A stretch of DNA of 64,000 bases from Galeopsis tetrahit (lineage: Eukaryota; Streptophyta; Magnoliopsida; Lamiales; Lamiaceae). This document shows, in pieces, positions 36,221-48,300 of the stretch. Both the position numbers and the translations under genes were made by a program. The stretch's first letter is position 1, and each line of letters begins with the position of its first letter. The stretch lies in assembly GCA_963675135.1 (NCBI GenBank), contig OY776122.1, positions 78,750,472 to 78,814,471 on the forward strand, read 5' to 3'. The notes beneath the pieces were generated by a model that saw only the letters and a list, made by a program, of their open reading frames with translations, did not search any database and was not told the origin of the DNA.

Positions 36221-36936
36221 TAGAGCCGTCAAAACGGGCTGGGCCACCTGCCACTTAAAACAGTGGGTTGGGCCAAGATTTTCTAGGACTGCTAGGAGGC
36301 GGGCCCAGGCGGGCCAGCCCATTTGGGCCGCGGTTTTAGGCGGGTTGGCCCGCCATTTTTTGGTTTTTTTTTTTTAAATATTTTATTTAATTAAAAAAAT
36401 AAAAAACAATATATAATAAACCTAACTAAAAACAAAAACTCTAGACGTAGTTTTTCCTTCTTTCTTCATTTTTTGAATTTATGTACTCATAATATATATA
36501 ATATGTATACTGTTTGTAATATATTATACAATTAATAATAACATTATTCCTATTTAATTTTTTGTTCTTAATTAATAATTAAGGTAATTCTTCATATTTA
36601 TTTCTTTTATATACAATAGATTGAAAATATATAGACTCAAAATATATCTTTTTTTTTATGAATATTCGTGAAATCTGGGACCAAAATTGTGTACAGTATA
36701 TTACTGTTCTTAATTATATATTACTGTAATTTTTTATGTTTCTTAATAAATTTAATAATAATTTTTGTAAAAAAAATTAAAAAAATTTGGCCCGCCAAAA
36801 CTCGCGGCCCGCCTATTTTTAGGTTGGGTTGAGGTTTTGGCAGTCCGCCTGACAAACGGGTTGATCCGCCCCGCACCGCTAAATGGTGGGCTTTTGCGGT
36901 TTTGGCCCGCCCCGCCGGCCCGTCTTGACAGGTCTA
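36221..36936. mobile_element. hAT-like non-autonomous element, 716 bp
   Basis: The ends TAGAGCCGTCAAAACGGGC and inverse GCCCGTCTTGACAGGTCTA are followed on both sides by subterminal clusters of GGCCCGCC / GGCGGGCC words. Flanks aacataaa / aacataat agree at seven of eight positions when the boundary is shifted by one base. The centre is AT-rich and there is no transposase. Same style as the 2248-2767 element but a different family. Confidence 0.75.
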
Positions 36937-37469
36937 AACATAATGCCTTGTCTTCTTTTAAAAAAATTAACATTCATACAAAAATGTTGAATTAAGCGCA
37001 CGGTTGTCAATTTGCCACGTAATGTCCCGCCAAATCACATAATCAAAATGACAATGTTACCCTTCACTTGCGAGTTGCAAACCCACAAATCCACAACCTT
37101 ATAATTCGCCCAGATATTTTTCAATAAAATATCCATACAACAATTGTTCTAAATAAAATTCATAAAATAATTGTTGGATTGGACATATAGTTTCTTTTAA
37201 AATATATGAATACACCTTTTCTAAAAGCACTTTCTAATTTCCTTTTGAATCTTAATCTCAACTAAATATAATTAACAACATTACTTTTTACTTACTATAT
37301 AATAGTTGTATACATATATTATTATTATTCAAAGAGGTTTGTGATCTATTTTGAATTTCAATATACTTAGTGGTATTCTCAAACACCAAATGATCTCAAG
37401 AATCACTTAAATAAAAATTGAGTTACACCAGCTTTAAAAAACATCACTTTTGCACTTCTGAATAGAAAT
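36937..37469. other. AT-rich intergenic region
   Basis: No gene or recognisable repeat. The sequence leads into an ABCG upstream copy that begins near 37470. Confidence 0.4.
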
Positions 37470-38780
37470 TTATAATTACAACGATTAATGGCACATCATT
37501 ATCAAGAAAATTTCATTTAATAATCAATTACAAACCTTAGTTTGCAAAGCTATTTTAGACATAATAGGTTATGATCAATTTGAAATTGATTTTAAATAAA
37601 ATTTATAAAAGTAACGCTTCATTTTGAAAACTAATCTTTTATCAATGAAAGAGTTATATCTTCAAAATTTAACCATTTAACTAACATGATCTGCTTCCAA
37701 ATCTAGAAGGAAAGAAATTCAATGGAGTGGAACGAGACACGCGCCACTCCCCTAGAAACAACCCAACGTGCAGCAAATCATTGGCTAAAATGTGAGAGAT
37801 CCGCAGGAACTGGAACCCCGATGGGACAAACGAGAGACAACAACCCCGATGCAAAGCCTGGCATGCTCTCCCACCAGGTCAGCCTAAGCTAAATACTGAT
37901 GCAGCATTCTTTAACGAATCAAACCAAACAGGATGGGGCCTTGTTATTCGGAATGAACATGACCAAATCGTAAGGAGTAAATCACTGCTCCAGATAGGCC
38001 ACTTGGATGTGGACACGGGCGAAGCCGTTGGCTTCTTCGAAGCTCTAAGCTGGCTCAAAGAACTGAACATCGACGGGTGCATTGTGGAAGGCGATGCAAA
38101 AATAGTGGTGGACACAATCAACTTAAATGAAATACTAAACTTCACCCTTGGTGACTATATAATAGCTTGTAGGGTCTTAAAGGCGTCATTTACAAATGTA
38201 ACAATTGTTTTCGTTGGACGAGAGGCAAACATTTTAGCTCACACTCTCATTAGGGAAGCTCGTCAATTTGATTGCTCTTATAGTTGGGTAGACCCCCCAG
38301 ACCTTGTGGCTGGGCTACCCTCTTCTACGTGTATTTCCGCTACTTTAAAAAAAAAAACTAACATCCCTAAATATTTGCTAAAATATTGAAGCCAATGAAA
38401 ACACTCTTCCCAATTCCCATGTTAGAATTTCATGGAAGAAAGATAGAAAAAATAGGAGAATTTTAAGATATTTAATGAAAGAAAGATAGAAAAAATAGGA
38501 GATTTTCAAGATATTTAATTGCAGAATACAATTTTCACATATATATATATATATACTCCTATATATTAAAAAAAAGTTAAAATGGGGGTACAATGTGTAA
38601 CAATAAATGTTAACATTCATTACTATACCACCCTGTGTGGTTTTTGTCGTGTATATAAGAGAATTAAGGGACCATTAATGGAAGAAAACAAATTAATTAA
38701 GCAACTATTATTTGGTGAGAGCTGGTGGCTAACTATATCATTGGACCATATCAATTTTCAATTAAAAAGGATGCAGTATG
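37470..38780 (+). pseudogene. Promoter-only copy x of the ABCG31-like upstream region
   Basis: 37470-37687 and 38357-38700 match the sequence upstream of genes A and C (attatcaagaaaatttcatt, tttgctaaaatattgaagcc, tgtcgtgtatataagagaat with TATATAA at 38652-38658, accattaatggaagaaaaca). The copy is split by a LINE 3' fragment (37688-38356). After the leader it passes into a spacer (caactattatttggtgagag) instead of coding exon 1. Confidence 0.75.
37688..38356 (+). mobile_element. LINE 3' fragment with RNase H-like domain
   Basis: An open frame runs from about 37860 to 38340 and ends in an A-run. It encodes a plant LINE-type RNase H domain: PKLNTDAAFFN with the first Asp, GEAVGFFEAL with the Glu, VEGDAK with the next Asp, and FVGREANILAHTLIR near the C-terminus. 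The RT and endonuclease parts are missing (5' truncation). The host sequence actaacat borders both sides (37680-37687 and 38357-38364), a short target-site duplication. Confidence 0.85.
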
Positions 38781-39261
38781 CATATTTTATGTTGATCAAT
38801 TTGAAATTGATTTTAAATCGAATGTCTAAAAGGAACACTTCATTTCGAAGACTACTATATGAAAGAGTTATATTTTTAAAATTTAACCATTTAACTAACA
38901 TTCTTAAATATTTGCTAAAATATTGAAGCCAATAAAAACACCCTTCCCACATTAGAAAAAATAGGAGATTTTAATTTCAAGATATTTATACCTCATATTC
39001 TTTCATTGCGTTGTCCCAGCAAATGGACGGTAACAATAAATGTTAACATTCATCACTATATTCGCTCATGGTTTTTGTCGTGTATATAAAGGAATTAAGG
39101 GACCATTAATTTAAAAAAAAAAAAACAAATTAAGCAACCCATTAATTTTGTAGCTCTAATTATATTTCCGCAACATAAATACTACTAATACACTTTTTTT
39201 TTTTTTTTTTTAAGGTAGCATACAAGCAGCATTGAGCTGCATTTCGATCAAATTTTGGCCG
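38781..39261 (+). pseudogene. Promoter-only copy y of the ABCG31-like upstream region
   Basis: Matches the upstream regions again from gatcaatttgaaattgattt through tgtcgtgtatataaaggaat (TATATAA 39083-39089) and the leader caacataaatactactaata to aattttggccg at 39261. This is the point just before the expected start codon. There it breaks into anthranilate synthase sequence. An A/T run at 39196-39215 is an extra insertion. Confidence 0.75.
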
Positions 39262-39740
39262 AAACAACCAAGAAATTTCACCTGTATGGGAGAAATTTTA
39301 TTGTTAATATACTCTCTTTGTTAAGAGAAATTCCAATATCTTTACTTGCAGTCAACAGCCTAGCACCATATATCATTTAACAAAATACAGAGGTGTGAAG
39401 AGGGATCAAAGTGGTCGATCGGCTGCATCAATTAAGATCATTATAATTTCAACACATAATACAAAATAAAGTCTCCTTCCCCTTTCCTCATCAATTTTAT
39501 TGAGATTAAGTTGTTGCACAAACATGAATGTTTGATTATCCGTAAACAGCATAACACTCAAGAAAACACCAATTTATGATTCTAGCTTGGGTGTAAAATG
39601 TGAAAACTGGGTCTAGACTGACTGACTGACCAAATGATGGGAGTGAAATGCTGCATTTAACAGTTGCTTTAAAGCTCCAAAACAATAGTCGTAGACGACG
39701 CTTTGGTCGTTTTATTTGAATTGAAATCAATATCGATATC
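39262..39740 (-). pseudogene. Decayed 5' part of an anthranilate synthase copy
   Basis: Blocks match the intact gene in order with deletions between them. 39280-39380 matches the end of exon 4 plus intron (10515-10610), 39384-39410 matches exon 2 (11905-11930), 39420-39470 matches the exon 2/intron 1 boundary, and 39510-39660 matches intron 1 and exon 1. The exon 1 peptide TVKCSISLPSF is preserved. No continuous frame. Confidence 0.85.
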
Positions 39741-40129
39741 AAATTAAATATGCACATGTACAGTACTAGACTGAACTGAATATATATATATCAGTATATC
39801 AAAATATTTTTTATTCCAAGAAAAAATATATCACCCTTTTTTTTACATGAGGAAATATATCACCTTATTAACTAAGAATATTGACAATCTTTTCCTATTT
39901 TTTTTACACTTCAATTTAAAATAAGTGTGGTTTAAAATAATGCACGTATATTCGATCAGAAAATAATTTATATTTTTTGGTATACCCTTAATAATTTTTC
40001 ATCTATTTTTCTAAACGAACACATTTATATAAATACTGTAATGATTGTAAGGGCGGTTGAAAAGTACAAAATATAATCTAATTTACAATAAAAATGAATG
40101 ATAAAAAAACGTCACTTATTAAGAATCAG

Positions 40130-40905
40130 GCACGCGCGGAGCCACAATGGGGTCGGGGTCCAGTGGCCCTCCACCATTTTTTTTTTTAATATATATATAT
40201 ATATATATAATAAATATTTTATAATAATTATATATATTATGTGGTATTAGTTATTCTCATCATATATATATATAAATTAAAGTATTATTTTCATTTTGAG
40301 ACATGCAGATTAAATATAGACAAAAAAAAAATTAAAATGCTTACATACAAAGTTTAGAAGGAATAAATATTTTTTCTTTTCTTTGTTCATATGTTTTTTA
40401 CTTAAATTTGTTTCTTAATATACTCCAAAAATAAATTATTTTTTCAATAGAGTCACTAATATAGATTGATGGTGTATTTTTGTCTAAATTTTTGCTAAGA
40501 ATCTCAAAAATGTCCTTAAAATTATATTGAACAATATTATTGATTTTTTTTTTAATTTTAGTTTATTGCTTTAAATTTTTTGTCCATTTATATTTAAAAG
40601 TATTTTATTGTATGGATTATAGAATATTGGAACACATTAATGTATTAATTAAACGACATTTACAACCGAAAAAAGAAAATATTTTTTAAATTTAATATTT
40701 TAACAATTTTTAAATTGTTTCGCTTCATTTTAAATCGAACTATCAAAACTTCAAAACAAAGTGAAAGTCAGCTTGTTCAATTTAATTTAATGAAATGTAT
40801 GGACAATTTTATCATGTAAAATTTCGATAAGTATAATAAGTACATATTATTTTATCTTTAAAAGTAATGTTAATCGGGCCCCCTACCGAGATTTCCTGGC
40901 GATCA
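40130..40905. mobile_element. hAT-like degenerate insertion
   Basis: The segment from caggcacgcgcggagccaca to gagatttcctgg interrupts sequence that is continuous in copy 1 (near 14215-14270). Its right part (taatcgggccccctaccgag and the AT-rich sequence before it) matches the right part of the 14710-15261 element. Termini CAGG/CCTG. No clear target-site duplication. Confidence 0.5.
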
Positions 40906-41200
40906 ACGTGATTGAGTTTGTCATTTTTTTTACGGTAGCATTTTTAATATTTAATGGAATTTATATTCGTTCCACGTATGTATCTTATTCTTATACAGTA
41001 AAACCTCTATAAATTAATACTCTATAAATTAATAACCTCTCTAAAATAATAAAATCTTCCGGTCCCGACTTGGGCCTTTGTAAAAAAACATCAAATTCGA
41101 TAAGATAATAAGATAATAATTTTTCGGAAAATCCTTTTATAAATATTAGGTCCCATTAAAACTCTAAATTAATAATTCATAAATATTACAATTATAAATA

Positions 41201-41524
41201 TTATGGTAATTTTCTAAAATATGAATCTATTGTTACTTGATTTTTCTTAAAATTTAAATCTAATTGAATTTCATCCCTAACTTTTTTAATTGCAGCCAAG
41301 AGTTCTGGTGTCGAGTTCTCTAGCAGCAGCAAAAAATTGTGAAGAGTTGTTGTCGCGCACAAAGCATCAAATTTGAAGCAACGTGGCTTTGCATATTTTT
41401 CATCAATCCACTCTTGTAAATCTTTTTGAGTGCATGTGAGATGATCTCTCTTATACTCACATAATGCTTTACGCATTTGATCATTCATGGATGATTTTGC
41501 GATGCCTTTTAGATGAGAAGACAT
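41201..41524 (-). CDS. Internally deleted pogo-type transposase remnant, 107 aa
   Basis: The N-terminal half (about residues 12-48, MNDQMRKALCEYKRDH...CTQKDLQEWIDEKYAKP) matches the CENP-B-type helix-turn-helix that binds DNA in Tigger/pogo transposases. The C-terminal half (LHNFLLLLENSTPELLAAIK..., ending TIDSYFRKLP) resembles the extreme C-terminus of such proteins. The whole DDE catalytic core is missing between them, joined without a frameshift. At most a DNA-binding fragment. Confidence 0.7.
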   Translation of the reverse strand: MSSHLKGIAKSSMNDQMRKALCEYKRDHLTCTQKDLQEWIDEKYAKPRCFKFDALCATTTLHNFLLLLENSTPELLAAIKKVRDEIQLDLNFKKNQVTIDSYFRKLP

Positions 41525-41570
41525 GTTGGGTGTTATGAATTATTTTATTTCTATATTGAGATTTATATAG

Positions 41571-41808
41571 TACTCCCTCCGTCCACCAAAAGTGTGCTCA
41601 CTTGTTTTTTTAGGTCCACAAAAAATACGTTTATTCTATTTAAATAGTTCACTTTTGAATGTTCTTTTTACTTTAATAACAAGATTGAGTATCTACCAAA
41701 TATATTCTTTACTCGTTATCTCAAATATATTCTTTATAAATAAAATATGAATTTTTTAAAAACATATATAAAAAAAAGTGAGCACACTTTTGGTGGACAG
41801 AGGGAGTA
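41571..41808. mobile_element. Stowaway-like MITE, 238 bp, nested
   Basis: TACTCCCTCCGTCCACCAAA at the left, with the exact-style inverse TTTGGTGGACAGAGGGAGTA at the right; the inverted repeats extend over about 33 bp. TA lies at both boundaries. It is inserted upstream of the transposase remnant in the pogo-like element. Confidence 0.9.
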
Positions 41809-42309
41809 TATATTTCCTTCATCATGCATGAATATGTTTAAGTGCAACTAATTAATTGAAACATGTATACAATGAATATATTTAATTAGTTACAAAGAAT
41901 TGGTTGATATGCATGAATATAATCAATGAAACATTTATGAATTCATTTATTTTCAATACATATGTACTAAATTTGATGAATTCAAAAAATCTCTCTTTTA
42001 ATTAATAAATATTAATTTATCGATAAATTAATACCTCTTTAAATTAATAAAATTTCATGGTCCCAAGGTTATTAATTTAAAGAGGTTTAACTGTATGTTT
42101 TTTTTTTGGTAATCAAAAATCAATTGTGATTATGGATCATTGTACCAAGGCAGTAAACACTTTATGATACTATTCATGATTTGTTGGTATGCATGCGGAC
42201 CCAAACTTCAAGGTGGCCATGGTTAGACAATGTTAAATTTTGACGAATATATTTTGATGGAGAATGTTGTTGTGAAATCATTAATTTTTCATGAATATTG
42301 ATGGTACAA

Positions 42310-42311
<2 letters not shown>

Positions 42312-42371
<60 letters not shown>

Positions 42372-42372
42372 T
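42312..42372. repeat. (TA)n(TG)n microsatellite
   Basis: About 20 TA units followed by about six TG units. The copy-1 equivalent (14632-14650) has only a few TA and TG units, so the tract expanded after the duplication. Confidence 0.9.
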
Positions 42373-42460
42373 GGCCCACCAATATTTAACGGGGTGGGGT
42401 GAAGATGATTTTATAGTTGAGTAGTACTATTATTTATTTGAGAATTTGATTTTTTTTTAC

Positions 42461-42546
42461 AAAGGCCCAAGTCGGGACCGAAAGATTTTATTATTTTAGA
42501 GAGGTTATTAATTTATAGAGTATTAATTTATAGAGGTTTTACTTTA
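42461..42546. mobile_element. Isolated terminus of a pogo-like element
   Basis: This 86-bp stretch is the inverse of 40996-41085 (ttacaaaggcccaagtcggg ... tatagaggttttact). Only one end is present. Confidence 0.75.
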
Positions 42547-42704
42547 AATAAGCTTCAGGTTCAAACTTCATGTGTGAGTGGGAGATGAAAGCTAATAAGT
42601 AATATTAATTATTTATTTATTTAATCCACACATGGAAGTGGATAATTAGAGGAGCGGTTATTTAGATAACCTCCTACATAAAGAAATCCAATGGAATTTC
42701 CCAA

Positions 42705-43573
42705 CAGTGACGGACCCATAAATTTTCGGTTGGGGTGCCCGATTAACATTACTATAAAGATAAAATAATACTTCCCTTGTTCTGTAATTATTTGTACACT
42801 TTTTTTATTGGGACGTCCCAAAATTACTTGCACACTCTTAATATGAAAATACCCCTCAAAATTAATACACTTTCAACATCATTTTTATTTTTAAAATTGT
42901 CATTTATGTTTTAAGTACATTTTAATTTACACCTCACCAAATCCACTTTACACCTTACCAAATCACCTAAAATACCTCTTATTTATCTTACATCACCAAC
43001 CACTAAATTAATTTTTCTTAAAAAGTGTGTGGGTCAAACCGTGCAAGTCATCCGAGGACGGAGGGAGTATGTCGTAGTATTAATTGTACTCATTAAAAAA
43101 AATTATGATAAAATTGTCCATACATCTCATTCCATTAAATTAAATTGATGTAACAAGTTGATTTCGTTATGTTTTGATAGAAGTTCATACTCCCTCAATT
43201 TTGTGATGACTTGCACATGTTAACCAATTCACTTTTTAAGAAAATTGAATTTAGTAGAGTGTAAGATCAAATAAAGGAAAAATATTTCGAGTGATTTGGT
43301 GATGTGCAAAGGGAATTTTTAGTGAGATGTAGGATAAAATATGGACCCAAAATTAAATTAGTGTCAATTTTGAAAATAAAATAATATTGCAAGGGCATTA
43401 ATTTTGTGAGTTATTTCTATATTACTCAGAATTTTTCAATAATTTTAAAATGTTCCAATAAAAAAGTGTAAAAATAAATATGAAATGAAAAATTAATTAT
43501 ATATGTGTGAAATTACTAAAATACCCCTAGTAATATTTCAAAATTAGTGGGGCATAGCGTAGGTCCGTCACTG
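42705..43573. mobile_element. hAT element, 869 bp, with nested MITE
   Basis: Ends CAGTGACGGACC and GGTCCGTCACTG with a perfect 8-bp target-site duplication TTTCCCAA (42697-42704, 43574-43581). Within it 42769-43069 (tacttcccttgttctgt to ggacggagggagta) is a Stowaway-like MITE. No transposase. Related to the 14710-15261 and 40130-40905 segments. Confidence 0.9.
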
Positions 43574-43581
43574 TTTCCCAA

Positions 43582-44439
43582 TAACTAAAAACGCAGAGGG
43601 AATTCTGTTCTGTTCTCTCCCGCACCAAAAGACAGAATGTAGAAATAGAGATTTCTGTATTCTGTACAATACGCATCATACACACTTATACTCGTAAGGA
43701 CATTTAGATTATGGATACATGAAGCAATTCGTGGGATTCACGTGATTGACTTTCAAACTAGAGGATCACAGTAAGTACGTGGAATTCAACCGGATTCGAT
43801 ATCTTCCGCTGCATTGAGAATTACAGGTTCGTAATTCTGATTTTTCAATTAATTAATTCCAAGTAGTCTTTATCTGTTTAGACTTTATCTTTCTAGTAGG
43901 GTCATTTTCTAACTTGTCTATTATTATGAGTATTTGACAAACTTTAAAACTCTAAAGTAACGTATATAAATGTACTTCTAGAATTTTTTCTAATTAATTT
44001 GACTATTATTATCAATTTGCGTACCTTTATTTGACAAATTTTAAAACTTTAAGATTTGAGAGTTAATGTGAACCTAAGCATTTCCAATGAAATTTATATA
44101 TTAGTAGTAAATATTCTTATGTGAGAGTATGAAACAATGCGTTTAAATCGACAAAAGTTATATTGAGTTATAATTATATTTAGAGAATCCTTTAATTTTG
44201 ATTGGGAGGCAGAAAAAGTTGTGATTTGATTTTGATTGAGAGATAATCATAGGTCGAATTCCAAGAAGTTAGTCTAGTGATGTAGAGTATGCTATCTCTC
44301 AATGTTAAGGTTCTAAACATCTACGGTGCAAATGATTTTAAGGGGTCAGTCCATACATAGCACAAAACTCTAACTTTAATCATGGTCCCATCAGTGGCGG
44401 ACCCATAATTTAAAAAGTGTGAATACATCAAAAGATAAT
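43582..44439. other. Intergenic, homologous to 15270-16030
   Basis: No gene seen. 43860-44150 and 44270-44420 align by eye with copy 1 (gtctttatctgtttagactt, ttgacaaattttaaaacttt, tgtagagtatgctatctctc). 43600-43850 has no counterpart I could place. Confidence 0.5.
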
Positions 44440-45317
44440 TTAAAGTGTATACAATAAATTAAATATGCAAATAAATAAATAAATATATTAGAGTTAATAA
44501 AAATATTACATAAAATCAAATAAAACTACATTTGCAAACAAGTCATCATTTTTTTAAAAACGATTAATGATATCATTATGAAGAAAAAATCATTTAATAA
44601 TCAATTACAAGCCTTATTTTGCACTATTTTAGATAAGGGCATAATTACTTTTATGTTGATTATGATCAATTTGAATTTGATTTTAAATAAAATCTCTAAA
44701 AAAAAAAAACACTTCATTAGAAGACTAATCTTTTACCAATAAAAGAGTTATATTTTCAAAATTTAACCATTTAATTAACATCCCTAAATATTTACTAAAA
44801 TATTGAAGTCAATAAAAACACTCTTTCCACGATAGAATTTAATGTGAGAAAGATTGAAAAAATAGGAGATTTTAAGATAGAATACCATTTTCATATATAT
44901 ATATATATATTATAAAAAAATTTGAAATTAAGATTTGGAATACAGTTGTACCCCATGTCTGCATCTGCCTCTGGTCTCTGGTTCCCGCACGTGGACGGTA
45001 GAGTTAATTCAACTTTGTTATTTGAATGTGGTCTCTGGTCCCTGCATGTGGGCGGTAGAGTTAATTCTTAACTTTGTTATTTGAACGAGGACTGATATAT
45101 TCATTAATAAATGTACTCGCGGTATGGCTTCTGTCGTGTATATAAGGGAATTAAGGGACCATTAATTCAAGAAAACAAATTAACTAAGCAACCACTGCCA
45201 TTAATTTTGTAGTTAGCTCTAGTAACTATATATATTTCCGCAACATAAATACTACTAATGCACATTGTAGCATACAAGCAGCATTGAGCATTTCCATCAA
45301 AATTTGGCCGGAGATTA
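44440..45317 (+). promoter_or_regulatory. Upstream region and TATA box of ABCG gene C
   Basis: TATATAA at 45139-45145 within tgtcgtgtatataagggaat. The leader of about 150 nt ends at the ATG 45318. The upstream block has a ~60-bp duplicated phrase (ggtctctggttcccgcacgt / ggtctctggtccctgcatgt, each followed by ...gcggtagagttaatt) that gene A lacks in this form. Confidence 0.65.
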
Positions 45318-48300
45318 ATGGCATCGTCGACTGGAAGTGATTTTATCGACCTTGAAGTCCACGGGTTTGAGGCGGAAAATGTGTTTGCACGGGCGTCGAA
45401 CGCGGAGTCGGTGGCAGGGGAGGAGGAGGAGCTGCGATGGGCGGCAATCGAGCGGCTTCCGTCGCAGCAGCGTGGGAATTCAGCTCTAATGAAGCGCTCG
45501 GTGTCCAAGGGGGGCGCTGCCAACGTGGTCGACGTTCGGAAGCTGAGTCGGAGCAAACGTGAGCTTCTTGTTAAATCAGCTTTCAATACACCCGATCAGG
45601 ACAATTTTGAGATCCTTTCCGGAATCAAAGACCGTCTCGACAGGTACTTTTTTTTTTTTTTTCAAAACTTGGAAGGATTAGCTTCCTTGTTACAATTGGA
45701 AGCCCAATCACAAAATTCGGTCGGTCAATCTATCCAGGGATCAGACTAGTGAACGGACGTCACTAGTCAAGGTGTGTGCTAAAACATTAATTAGCACCAC
45801 GACAAATAAAAGAAATGAAAACATTCGTGAATTGAGCAACTAAGGCTCTACGAGCATAAACATAGTCCCTGAAACAAAATCTACCAAATCTGACGAGTTT
45901 ATAGCATCCACCATACATAATCGATGAAATTTGTTGTGCTAATATTAACATGCATGTTTTGATGAATAAATGGTGTAAATAAATTTGATTAATAGGGTGG
46001 GTTTGGAGTTTCCAAAAGTTGAAGTACGATTTGAGAATCTGCAAATAACGGCGGATGTACAAATGGGTGCTAGAGCACTACCCACTTTGATCAATTATAC
46101 TCGTGATGTGTTTGAGGTAATTCAATTACTTTAAGCATGCATTTATTAATTAATTTAAATGCACTCATATTTATTTATATATTTTTGTTATGTAGCAATT
46201 ATTTGGTATACTGGGATTATTTCGTCCAAAGAGGCACGCATTGACCATTCTCAACAATATCAGTGGCGTGGTAAAACCAGGAAGGTGAGGATTGATATAT
46301 ACGTTTTTTTGTCTTCAAAAGAAATTAAAGAAAATAACATATAATTAGATTATTACATATATATATATATAGCTAGCCAGTGTGGCTGGCCAATACAAAA
46401 TGTAGATTCAATTCATTAAATTTAATTTATTGGTAGGATGACACTACTTTTGGGACCTCCCGGAGCCGGAAAGACTACCTTACTCCTAGCTCTTGCAGGA
46501 AAGCTTCATAGCAGTTTAAAGGTTAGTGCGTAGTAGTATACTTCGAGCCTGATTCAATGTGCTGACCTGATCAACCCAAAGTTCAGTATGGACTAGGTTA
46601 AAAAATTACATGCTCGTATAAAATCAGGCCTATTTGATCCGACCCACAAGCCCATTTAAAATATTTTTAGAGTTCAATTATCTTATTTTCGTTCGTCACC
46701 TAACACAAAATTTAGATTCTAAATTTTGTCACTGATTTTTATGATTTCAGCAAACTGGGACAATCACATACAATGGTCGTGAGTTTAATGAATTTTGTGT
46801 TCAAAGAGCTTCTGCTTATATAAGTCAGGTGGATACTCACATCCCAGAGCTAACCGTTAGAGAGACACTAGATTTTGCTGCTAGATGTCAAGGTTCAAGT
46901 GAGAAAATTTCTGGTAATACTATTCTCACTATTTCTTTGATTTTCTAATTAATAGATGTTATTTTTATTTTAAGCAACATTATGAAATTAAATGTTGGAC
47001 AACGAGTTTTAACATTTTTTTGAAAAGAATTAAAAAAAAAAAAAAACTCAATTGGCATCGAAGAGGAAAGTTTTCAATTGATATTCCACTAATAATGTGG
47101 CAAATTGGCAATCACGGAAGTGAATTGTCAGTTTTAGTCACTTACCTTTTTTATTTTTCAATTTTAATTTACAAGTGTTCATTATAATCTTCTCTGTTCC
47201 ATTTTTTTTTTTTTAATTTTAAAATCGTCCAAAACTGCTTACATGTCAAAATTGAATTGAGAATTACCTAGCAAGCAAAAATCCACCTCATTAACCACAT
47301 AAGCAAACTAAAATTAATATATTTTAAATAAAATCATATTAAAAATAATATTTAAAATTATAAAAATCAACTAAATATTATTATTATTATTAAAAAATTA
47401 ATTAAATCTGAAGTCTGAAGAATAAGTAAATCATTTTTTTAGAGTAAATCAATTTTAATTTCAGTAAATTTATATATAATTTTTTTTTATTTCTAATTCT
47501 AAATATTTCTCTCCCCCAATTCTATTTATATTTCTCATTTCATAAAAAATCTCCACTATTTTATCCTTTTTTTTCCTTTCTCCTCGTCTTACAATTCAAT
47601 TCTTTACAAATTATTTTTTCTTCCTCTTTTCTCTTTGTATCCATTCTTTTATAATTTTAACGTAAATTTAAAATATGTATACATTTAAAAAAATATGAAA
47701 ATTAAATTAAATTTTAATAAGTAATTTTTTAAAACTATACTTTAAACAAAATAATTATATACACTAAAAACCAACTAAATATTATAATAAGAAATAAATT
47801 TTAAAAAAAAGTTCCCCCCAAATCCCATATGTCTTCGTGTTCCCGATTCCCGGACCCCTCCGCCACTCGCCGAATTCCTTTGAAATCAAATTAATTGTTT
47901 TAATCCCCAATTTTCAGAATCCAAATTTGTCGTTTGTAATTTTTTCATCCCCAATTTTCCAAAGATGAAGAAGGACCATTCAAATTTCTCTCTCCCCCAG
48001 CTCAGCTCTTCCCCATCCCAGAATATGCGGATACTCGCCCCTCCGCCGCCGAACCACCACCCCTGCAAATTAAGCTTTCTTCAACGGTTACTCAGGTTTG
48101 GGGTGTTTCGACGATTTCATGTTTGGCTCTTATTAATCGTGGGCGTATTAGGTTCAATCTTTGATTTTAGAATTTTTCAGAAATGATTAAGAGAGAGTAG
48201 CCAATTATTTGCTGATTTAAATTTAGACCATTTTAATGACAAAAATTGAAATTGCCATTCAGTTTTCCTTCCACAATTGTGATGTGGAGAGTGAGCTAGA

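Larger units (their letters stand above)
40996..42093 (-). mobile_element. Pogo-like (Emigrant/Lemi-type) element, 1.1 kb
   Basis: The terminal inverted repeat CAGTAAAACCTCTATAAATT at the left has its inverse ttaatttaaagaggtttaactg at the right, with a TA on both sides (40994-40995, 42094-42095). This terminus is the one known for the plant Emigrant/Lemi pogo families. Inside are a shortened transposase frame (41201-41524) and a nested Stowaway-like MITE (41571-41808). Confidence 0.88.
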
